DNA of 7,073 bases from Elusimicrobiaceae bacterium (GTDB lineage: Bacteria; Elusimicrobiota; Elusimicrobia; Elusimicrobiales; Elusimicrobiaceae): the NCBI GenBank assembly GCA_024405075.1, contig JAKSPG010000064.1, positions 1 through 7,073 of the forward strand, given 5' to 3'. A program made the translations under genes and the position numbers. Under the pieces are notes generated by a model that was not told where the DNA came from, ran no database searches, and was given only the letters and a program-made list of their open reading frames with translations. Shown piece by piece: positions 1 through 5,408 of this stretch; the first letter of the stretch is position 1; every line of letters begins with the position of its first letter.

Positions 1-23
1 GCCCCACCAAAAAGCAAAAAGAC

Positions 24-52
24 TTGATAGTTTGTGTTTTTTTTGCTACTTT
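24..52 (+). promoter_or_regulatory. Putative promoter with T-run spacer upstream of the pyruvyl transferase-like gene
   Basis: A -35-like TTGATA (24-29) and an extended -10-like TGCTACTTT (44-52, hexamer 47-52) are 17 bases apart, and the spacer ends in eight T (37-44). The block closely resembles 6903-6932 before the second prepilin gene: both start ACTTGA and end in a T run followed by TGCTAC, with almost the same length. A start near 59 would leave a leader of about 145 bases before the gene at 204. The -10 hexamer is a weak match (3 of 6), so the call rests mainly on the similarity to the second copy. Confidence 0.42.
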
Positions 53-74
53 CAAGAGATAAGAAAGTAGCAAA
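42..74. repeat. Perfect 12-bp inverted repeat overlapping the putative -10
   Basis: TTTGCTACTTTC (42-53) is exactly complementary to GAAAGTAGCAAA (63-74), with a 9-base spacer. The left arm covers the putative -10 and the right arm lies at and after the expected transcription start. It could be an operator or a dispersed palindromic repeat. No T tract follows on either strand, so it is unlikely to be a terminator. Confidence 0.6.
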
Positions 75-76
75 GA

Positions 77-203
77 GCGGAAAACGTAAAAGGTTGGGCC
101 GTTTAAGAGGGAATGCAAAAAGGTCATTTTCCGCAGATCGTTGCCGGGGATCTGTTATGGTGAAACAACCGTCTTACGGCAAATACTTTTGAGGGAGAGT
201 TTT
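77..203 (+). other. Leader region with short ORF and competing hairpins
   Basis: A 16-codon ORF (113-163, beginning MQKGHF) follows a purine-rich AAGAGGGA. CAGATC (134-139) pairs with GATCTG (149-154), and the loop of that hairpin contains TTGCCG (141-146), which is complementary to CGGCAA (177-182) just before the ribosome binding site of the downstream gene. GCGGAAAA (77-84) also pairs with TTTTCCGC (127-134). All arms are short and the ORF may be fortuitous. A regulated leader is only a possibility. Confidence 0.25.
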
Positions 204-1139
204 ATGACAAACGCCGCAATTCATAGTTGTTTGTGTACACCGGATACTATTACTTTATGTATGGGAACCGAGTATGACGGTGGTAACTTTGGCGATCTGT
301 TGGCCAGGTATGTAGTGGAAAAGTTATCCGGAAAGAAAACCGTTAAATATGCAGGGGAGAATATTTATCATTTGTGTACAGTGGGGTCGTTATTAGGCCG
401 CAATGAAATGTGTGCCAAGGCCGTGGTATGGGGGAGTGGGTTTTTATCGCCGCAAAAACAACTGTATAAAATAATGCTAACCAAATTTAAGCAGTGGTTG
501 CGCGGGAAAACCGGCAAGCCGATTTATCTGGCGGTGCGCGGGGCAAAAACGCGCGAAATTGTGCTAAGAGCGGGATATACATGCCCGGCGGTGTATGCGG
601 ATCCCGCGTTAATCTTACCGTGTCTTTATTCGCCCACCGTAAATAAAAAATTCAAACTGGGTATCGTTTTGCATTGGAAACAAGAAAAATTTGCTTCTTT
701 ATTTTCCCATTTAGAAGGTGTTAAACTTATCCCCATTTACCGTAAGTATGAAGAAATACACCGTTTTATTGAAGAAGAAAATGAGTGCGAGTATATTTTG
801 TCCTCTTCCCTTCATGGTTTGATTATAGCGGATGCTTACAAAATTCCCTGCGTCAGATTAAAAATTGCTGAACATCCTATTGCCACCAGCGAGAAAAAAG
901 ATGATTTTAAATTTGAAGATTACCTTTCCGGTTTGAATTTATGTAGGGAGGATAAAACAAATGTTGCGTATGCGTTTAATACGCTTATGCTAAACCCCGG
1001 ACAATCCCCTTCCGCTGCCTTGATTGATGAAGTGATGGCAAAAGCCGTCCGGCGGGATTTTCCTTGTAATCTAACTCCGCTTGTTCAGGCGTTTCCTTTT
1101 TTGTCCGCAATTTATAAGGAAAAGGAATTTAAGATTTGA
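204..1139 (+). CDS. Polysaccharide pyruvyl transferase family protein
   Basis: The 311-residue protein has the layout of the PS_pyruv_trans (CsaB/GumL-like) family, whose members transfer pyruvate from phosphoenolpyruvate to sugars of surface polymers. Visible landmarks are NFGDLL (residues 28-33), VWGSGF (75-80), VRGAKTRE (about 111-118), ADPAL (132-136) and SSSLHGLIIADAY (200-212), whose histidine 204 sits in the family's conserved SxHG block. There is no signal peptide or membrane span, so it is probably cytoplasmic. Translation most likely starts at 204, because GAGGGAG (191-197) lies six bases upstream; the in-frame ATG at 141 has no comparable site. The gene is visibly more A/T-rich than smc, and no other polysaccharide genes are adjacent, so its substrate cannot be inferred and transfer is possible. 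A terminator follows at 1437, after the prepilin remnant. The family assignment is good; the exact reaction is not established. Confidence 0.82.
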   Translation: MTNAAIHSCLCTPDTITLCMGTEYDGGNFGDLLARYVVEKLSGKKTVKYAGENIYHLCTVGSLLGRNEMCAKAVVWGSGFLSPQKQLYKIMLTKFKQWLRGKTGKPIYLAVRGAKTREIVLRAGYTCPAVYADPALILPCLYSPTVNKKFKLGIVLHWKQEKFASLFSHLEGVKLIPIYRKYEEIHRFIEEENECEYILSSSLHGLIIADAYKIPCVRLKIAEHPIATSEKKDDFKFEDYLSGLNLCREDKTNVAYAFNTLMLNPGQSPSAALIDEVMAKAVRRDFPCNLTPLVQAFPFLSAIYKEKEFKI

Positions 1140-1159
1140 TCCTTGCTTTGCCAAAGAGC

Positions 1160-1423
1160 ATGAAAAACAAAAAAGCCGTCATACGCAAACCCTGCGGCCC
1201 GCAGGGTTCCGGGATGACAGCAGGAAAAACAACTGCGGTTTTACGCTCATTGAATTATTGGTGGTTGTACTTATTATTGGCGTTTTAGCGTCGGTGGCAT
1301 TTCCAATGGGGTGAACTAAATGTGTTGGATATTGAAGTACCCTTGTGAATTTGCGAAGGGGCAAATAGAGTAACGTCTTGTAGCGAAAGGACAAAACGTA
1401 CCGGATATAAAAACAACTTGTAA
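1160..1423 (+). pseudogene. Decayed type IV prepilin gene (insertion plus internal loss)
   Basis: Positions 1237-1308 encode GFTLIELLVVVLIIG followed by VLASVAFP, the class III prepilin signal: cleavage after glycine, Phe+1, Glu+5 and a hydrophobic assembly helix. The reading frame closes at 1312-1314, right after the helix, and has no good start. The likely start, ATG at 1160 (MKN...), is in another frame because a 62-bp insertion event separates it from the signal. Removing that event joins them as MKNNCGFTLIELL. After the helix, a different frame (1319-1423) reads NVLDIEVPL, a stop, then ICEGANRVTSCSE and so on to TAA at 1421. LDIEVP resembles a mid-region segment of Elusimicrobium-type pilins, and the two cysteines could be a pilin C-terminus. 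I read this as a pilin gene that lost most of its middle; the tail assignment is tentative. It would not give a functional pilin. Confidence 0.75.
1171..1223. mobile_element. MITE-like palindromic element with 9-bp target duplication
   Basis: A 41-bp palindrome (1178-1218) has outer arms GTCAT (1178-1182) and ATGAC (1214-1218) and perfect inner arms AACCCTGCGG (1188-1197) and CCGCAGGGTT (1199-1208). Outside it, GC at 1175-1176 can pair with GC at 1220-1221. The block is flanked by identical GAAAAACAA at 1162-1170 and 1224-1232, which reads as a 9-bp target-site duplication. Deleting one flank plus the element (62 bp) restores an open prepilin reading frame. It encodes nothing and would need a transposase in trans. 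The A-rich flanks could match by chance, but the in-frame restoration argues against that. Confidence 0.65.
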
Positions 1424-1436
1424 ATTATTTGTAAAG

Positions 1437-1467
1437 AAAAACACCCCGCTTTCGGCGGGGTGTTTTT
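1437..1467. terminator. Bidirectional intrinsic terminator
   Basis: ACACCCCGC (1441-1449) pairs perfectly with GCGGGGTGT (1455-1463) around a five-base loop. The stem is flanked by an A run on the left and a T run on the right, so both RNA strands end in U. It closes the pyruvyl transferase/prepilin-remnant side on the plus strand and the small two-repeat gene on the minus strand, whose stop codon is 17 bases away. Confidence 0.92.
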
Positions 1468-1480
1468 GCAAAAAGTAAAC

Positions 1481-1705
1481 TTATTTGGCGTTTACCATTT
1501 TGGCGCGAGAAATATCGCCTTTCTTGTCTAAGAAATACAAGTATCCTTTTTCTTTTTTGATACCGCATTTTTCAACTTTTTTGGCTTTTCCGCCTTTTTT
1601 GCCGCCGCGGGCCATTTGCACGCGGGCGATGTCGCCGTCTTTGTCAATGTAGTACAAGAAACCTTCTTCGCGGTCCATGCCTACTTTCAATACTTTTTCA
1701 GCCAT
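1481..1705 (-). CDS. Small basic protein of two tandem 28-residue repeats, function unknown
   Basis: I do not recognise a named family. The 74 residues are two copies of one motif: residues 4-31 (KVLKVG...EGFLYYIDKDGDIARVQM) and 43-70 (KVEKCG...KGYLYFLDKKGDISRAKM). They are identical at 15 of 28 aligned positions, with consensus KVxKxG, E, G-aromatic-LY-aromatic, hydrophobic-DKxGDI, then R and M. The linker (32-42) is ARGGKKGGKAK, Gly/Lys-rich and plausibly nucleic-acid-binding, though that is inference. The pattern suggests two small beta hairpins with a DKxGD turn. No signal peptide or membrane segment is present. Translation is well supported: GGGAGGAG (complement of 1713-1720) lies seven bases before the ATG. 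A promoter (1769-1797) and a strong terminator (1437-1467) make it a monocistronic unit, divergent from smc. The clean signals and conserved duplication argue for a real gene. Confidence 0.85.
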   Translation of the reverse strand: MAEKVLKVGMDREEGFLYYIDKDGDIARVQMARGGKKGGKAKKVEKCGIKKEKGYLYFLDKKGDISRAKMVNAK

Positions 1706-1718
1706 TTTTAAACTCCTC

Positions 1719-1763
1719 CCTTATAAGGAATAGTCGTTAATATTAACGTACATTTAACGTACA
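1719..1763 (-). promoter_or_regulatory. Repeated TTAACG motifs and palindromes in the 5' region of the small gene
   Basis: On the plus strand TTAACGTACA occurs twice, at 1743-1752 and 1754-1763, spaced 11 bases, about one helical turn. A third TTAACG half-site, inverted, forms the perfect 14-bp palindrome CGTTAATATTAACG at 1735-1748. A separate palindrome, CCTTATAAGG (1719-1728), overlaps the edge of the ribosome binding site. If transcription starts near 1762, these lie at the start site and in the untranslated leader. They could be an operator, or in RNA two copies of GUUAA competing for one UUAAC. The repeats are certain; their function is inferred. Confidence 0.42.
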
Positions 1764-1768
1764 AATCA

Positions 1769-1797
1769 AGTGTAATAAAAAAAATAGATTTTTGCAA
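1769..1797 (-). promoter_or_regulatory. Promoter of the small two-repeat gene
   Basis: Read on the minus strand, TTGCAA (1792-1797) and TACACT (1769-1774) are separated by 17 bases that include eight consecutive T. The -10 matches TATAAT at four of six positions. The predicted start near 1762 gives a leader of about 57 bases. Hexamer quality and spacing are consistent with a housekeeping sigma factor. Confidence 0.55.
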
Positions 1798-1865
1798 GCG
1801 TTTTTTTTCGTCTTATGCTCCTCGGATGCTTTCCACTTCGTACGCGTAGATACTCTAAAAAACAG

Positions 1866-1899
1866 TTTTCCCTCTATTATATAGGGAAAATGGTATAAT
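1866..1899 (+). promoter_or_regulatory. smc promoter with overlapping inverted repeat
   Basis: A consensus extended -10, TGGTATAAT (1891-1899), ends 26 bases before the smc start codon. No good -35 is visible at the expected distance (about 1871-1876). Instead a perfect inverted repeat, TTTTCCCT (1866-1873) with AGGGAAAA (1883-1890), fills the -35/spacer region and ends one base before the extended -10. It may be an operator or activator site. Confidence 0.6.
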
Positions 1900-1925
1900 C
1901 AAGTGTATATCCGTAAGGGGAAGTT

Positions 1926-4900
1926 ATGTATTTAAAAGCGATAGAAATTACAGGTTTTAAGTCTTTTGCCGACAAGTCCCGTCTGGATTTTGAGCCCGGT
2001 ATTACGTGTGTGGTGGGGCCCAACGGGTGCGGTAAATCCAACGTAATTGATTCCGTGCGCTGGACCATCGGCGAGATGAGCTGGAAGGCACTGCGTTCAG
2101 CTTCTATGGTAGACATTATTTTTAACGGTACGGCTAAACGCGCTCCCTTAAATATGGCGCAAGTAAGCATGATTTTTGATAACGCTTCGCGCCAACTTCC
2201 CTTAGATTTTAACGAAATTACCGTCACGCGCAAAATTTTTCGCTCCGGCGAAAGTGAATACTATTTAAACCGCGTTCAATGCCGCTTGCGCGACATACGC
2301 GACCTGTTTTTAGACACCGGTATCGGTGGCGAAGGGTACGCCATTATTGACCAGGGGGGCGTGGAAAGTGTGCTTTCCGCCTCGGCCGAGCAACGCCGCG
2401 AAATGTTTGAAGAAGTGGCCGGTGTTTCCAAATACAAAGCCAAGCGCGAAGAATGTGTGCGGCGGTTGGAACGCGTAGATTTAGACCTGGCCCGCCTGGC
2501 CGATACGGTGGCACTGATCCAAGAGCAAATTAAAAAGTTGGACAGCGAAGCTAAAAAGGCCCGCCTCTACCAAAAATATCGCGAGGAACTTAAAGAAAGC
2601 GAGATTGCTATTTCCGTTTGTTCCATTAAGGAGGCCGATGGCCTGATTGCCAAACACACCGCGGAGCTGGACCCGATTGTTACCAAACAAAACGATTTGG
2701 AAAACCGCATTTCCGCCCAAGAAGGGGCCACCGCGGCGTTGGATTTGAATTTAACGCATAAGCAAAAAGAAATGGCTCAGTTTAACGAAAAAATTTCTGC
2801 CAGCAAATACCAGGTTGGTTTGTTGGAGGGAGCCATTAAAAACTGCGACAATTTAACTGCGGAGTTAACTGCCCAAATTGCCATGTCGGGTGCGGAGGCC
2901 AAACGCGGCCAAAGCCGTTTGCAAGAGCTGGCTCCGATGATTGCTAAACTTAAAGAACAACTTTCGGCCGTTACCGCGGAATTAAGCCCGCTGCAACAAA
3001 ATTACAACGAGCAGTTGGCCGCTTCCCAAAAATTAGAACAAGATTTACGCCAGGCGGAAAGCGATTTGCAGCGCGCCTCCGGCGAATTGATGACGCTGGT
3101 GCAAAAACAGATGGAAGTATCCAATCGCATCTCGCTAGAGGAATCTTCCGCCCAGCGTGAAAACGAAGATTTAATCGTGGCCGAAAAAGCCAGCCAAGCC
3201 CAAACACAGGGATTGGCCGCACAGGAAGAAAAATTAAAAGAAATTACCGCTCGTGTTGAAACGGCGCAACAAGCGTGTGATAAAGCGCACGCGGAAATTG
3301 CTCAAGCAGAAACCTCCTTCCAAAAGTTGCAGCAGGAACGCAGCACCTTAAACGAGCAGTTGTCGGCGGCGAAATCGTCCGGCGCGGCACTTCGTGCCAA
3401 ACTGGAAATGATTCAAACCCAAGGCAAGAACGACCCATACTGGGTGGGCGCGCAATTAGTTAGCAAAAGCGGACTTGCCGGTGTAAAGGGTACGCTGCGT
3501 AAAGCACTTAAATACCCGGCCAACGTAAGTGTGGCGGTGGAAGAAGCTTTCGGCAAATACCTGGACGCGGTATTGTGCGCCGATGAAAAAACGGTGCAGG
3601 AAGCGTTGGCGCTACTTAAAGAAAAAGGCAAAGCACGTGCGAAATTTATTGTGCTTTCCAATGTTCCAGCCAGCCACAAAAAAGCCCCGCAAAACGCCCT
3701 CAAAGCACAACTTACCTACAAAGCGGAACTGGAAAATTTAGTAGATTTCATCGTCGGCGCAACCAGTTACCAAGACGGCACGGTACAAGATGAATTTTTC
3801 GTAGGCGGCGGGGCGGAAGACGTCCGCGCGCCGGAAGCGTACTGGGGCGAAGAAGAAACCGTGCGTGAGGAAATGGAAACCAAAGCCGCGCAGGAAGCGG
3901 CGTTGTCGTCGCAGATTATTGCCAACTACGAAGCACTTAAAAAAGCGGAAGAAAACCTAAAGACGCTACGTGCCGGCTTGCAGGAAACGGCCGTCACGCT
4001 TAGCACCGCGCAGAACGAACGTGCCCACCAGGAGCGCGAAATTGCCCAGACCCGGCAAGAGTTAGCTCGTGCAGCCCAGCGTAAACAGGAAATTACCTTG
4101 CGCGTGGACAACCGCAAGCAAACGGTAGCTGCGTTACAAAAACAATTGGAAGAATTGAAAACACGCCACGCGCAAACCCAAACGCGTGGGGAAGAATTGA
4201 AGAAATCGCAGGCTGATTTGCGTGCGCAAGCCGAAACCTTAAAAGGAACGCTTAACACGTTAAGTGCTCAACTTTACGACGTGCGTATCAAAAAAAATAA
4301 CGTGGAGTTGGACTTAAAATCTACGGAATTTGAATTTAATAGCTTAACAGACAGCGAAGGCAAGAGAAGCGAAAAAATAGAAAGTTCCAACTTGCGTTTG
4401 AAAAGTTTGGCCGAGGAAAAACTTTCCACCCAGGCCAAATTATCCTCCGAGCGCGACGCCCTGGCCGAGCTGGAACTGACGGAACACCGCATGCGCGGCG
4501 AGGTGGAAGCGCTTAAGAAAGAATTTGACGAAAAGACCGCGGCCTTAAATGCGTGCAAAAAGGAATTTTCCGATTTGACGATTAAAAAGAACGACTTGGA
4601 AAATGCCCTTTCCAACGCGCGGCGCCAACGCACTACGGTAGTCAATAATTTGTTTGAAAGCTGGAACATCACTCCCGAAGAAGCCCAGCTTCATTACGGC
4701 GAGAAAACAGTAGATTACGAGCGCGTTAAAATGATGCGTAAACGCATTGAAAACATGGGTGCCGTCAACATGACCGCACCGGAAGAATACGACGCGCTGA
4801 CCGAGCGCAACAACTTCCTAAAAACCCAAATCGGCGATTTGGAAAGTGCGAAAAAAGACTTAAAAGCGGCCATTAATAAAATTAATCAAACCACGCGCGA

Positions 4901-5408
4901 GAACTTCCGCTATACGTTTGATCAGGTGCGCATGCACTTTAAGAACATTTATCAAACGCTTTTCCGCGGCGGCGAGTGCGACTTGGTGCTTACCCAACCG
5001 GATAATTTGCTGGAAACCGGCATTGAAATTTTTGCCCAACCGCCCGGTAAAAAACTGCTCAACATTACTTCTATGTCCGGCGGCGAAAAGACGCTTACGG
5101 CAATGTCTTTATTGTTTGCGTTCTTTACGCACAACCCGTCGCCGTTCTGTATCATGGACGAGGCCGATGCCGCACTGGATGAAGCTAACGTGGAGCGGTA
5201 CGTTAACCTCATTAAAGAGTTTGCTAAAACGACGCAGTTTATCGTTGTCACTCACAACAAACGCACCATGGAAGCGGCGCGCATGCTTTACGGAATTACA
5301 ATGGAAGAAAGCGGCGTGTCTAAGGTGATGTCGGTCAACTTGTCCGAACGGGCCAACGCCGAGGATATTAAGAAGAAAGAAGCTATTGAGGCCCTGGCCG
5401 AAGCTTAA
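1926..5408 (+). CDS. smc: Chromosome segregation/condensation ATPase SMC
   Basis: The 1160-residue protein matches bacterial SMC in length and architecture. The N-terminal head carries Walker A GPNGCGKSN (31-39), the LRSxSMxDIIFNG region and IIDQGG (140-145), followed by EEVAGVSKYKAKREE. A coiled coil spans roughly 165-500, a hinge about 505-632 (GLAGVKGTL at its start, VGGG at its end) and a returning coil about 640-1000. The C-terminal head has the conserved IENMGAVNMTAPEEYDAL near 941, signature MSGGEK (1050-1055), Walker B CIMDEAD (1075-1081), D-loop ALD (1083-1085) and switch histidine in VTHNK (H1110). SMC dimers with ScpA/ScpB compact and resolve the chromosome using ATP; scpA and scpB are not in this window. 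The start is supported by AAGGGGAAG (1915-1923). The hinge looks shorter than in well-studied SMCs, but all ATPase motifs are intact. It is transcribed alone and ends at the terminator at 5428-5470. Confidence 0.97.
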   Translation: MYLKAIEITGFKSFADKSRLDFEPGITCVVGPNGCGKSNVIDSVRWTIGEMSWKALRSASMVDIIFNGTAKRAPLNMAQVSMIFDNASRQLPLDFNEITVTRKIFRSGESEYYLNRVQCRLRDIRDLFLDTGIGGEGYAIIDQGGVESVLSASAEQRREMFEEVAGVSKYKAKREECVRRLERVDLDLARLADTVALIQEQIKKLDSEAKKARLYQKYREELKESEIAISVCSIKEADGLIAKHTAELDPIVTKQNDLENRISAQEGATAALDLNLTHKQKEMAQFNEKISASKYQVGLLEGAIKNCDNLTAELTAQIAMSGAEAKRGQSRLQELAPMIAKLKEQLSAVTAELSPLQQNYNEQLAASQKLEQDLRQAESDLQRASGELMTLVQKQMEVSNRISLEESSAQRENEDLIVAEKASQAQTQGLAAQEEKLKEITARVETAQQACDKAHAEIAQAETSFQKLQQERSTLNEQLSAAKSSGAALRAKLEMIQTQGKNDPYWVGAQLVSKSGLAGVKGTLRKALKYPANVSVAVEEAFGKYLDAVLCADEKTVQEALALLKEKGKARAKFIVLSNVPASHKKAPQNALKAQLTYKAELENLVDFIVGATSYQDGTVQDEFFVGGGAEDVRAPEAYWGEEETVREEMETKAAQEAALSSQIIANYEALKKAEENLKTLRAGLQETAVTLSTAQNERAHQEREIAQTRQELARAAQRKQEITLRVDNRKQTVAALQKQLEELKTRHAQTQTRGEELKKSQADLRAQAETLKGTLNTLSAQLYDVRIKKNNVELDLKSTEFEFNSLTDSEGKRSEKIESSNLRLKSLAEEKLSTQAKLSSERDALAELELTEHRMRGEVEALKKEFDEKTAALNACKKEFSDLTIKKNDLENALSNARRQRTTVVNNLFESWNITPEEAQLHYGEKTVDYERVKMMRKRIENMGAVNMTAPEEYDALTERNNFLKTQIGDLESAKKDLKAAINKINQTTRENFRYTFDQVRMHFKNIYQTLFRGGECDLVLTQPDNLLETGIEIFAQPPGKKLLNITSMSGGEKTLTAMSLLFAFFTHNPSPFCIMDEADAALDEANVERYVNLIKEFAKTTQFIVVTHNKRTMEAARMLYGITMEESGVSKVMSVNLSERANAEDIKKKEAIEALAEA

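Noticed and set aside
42..74. Inverted repeat as an intrinsic terminator
   Set aside because: No T run follows the stem on either strand; the T run on the plus strand precedes it.
1081..1314. 77-residue open frame ending in the prepilin helix
   Set aside because: Its ATG lies inside the pyruvyl transferase-like gene, the first part is palindrome-derived, and there is no ribosome binding site. It is an artefact of the insertion into the prepilin gene.
4166..4189. CCACGCG/CGCGTGG hairpin inside smc
   Set aside because: A 7-bp stem in GC-rich coding sequence without a T tract or neighbouring signal; probably coincidental.
2971..4672. Several long minus-strand open frames inside smc
   Set aside because: They oppose a clear 1160-residue coding frame, have low-complexity Ser/Ala/Arg composition and lack initiation signals. 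They are mirror effects of coiled-coil codon bias.
5350..5404. Possible minus-strand terminator for the glycosyltransferase in the smc 3' end
   Set aside because: AAGCT/AGCTT with GGCC pairs and a mixed C/T tail gives only a weak interrupted stem; not convincing.
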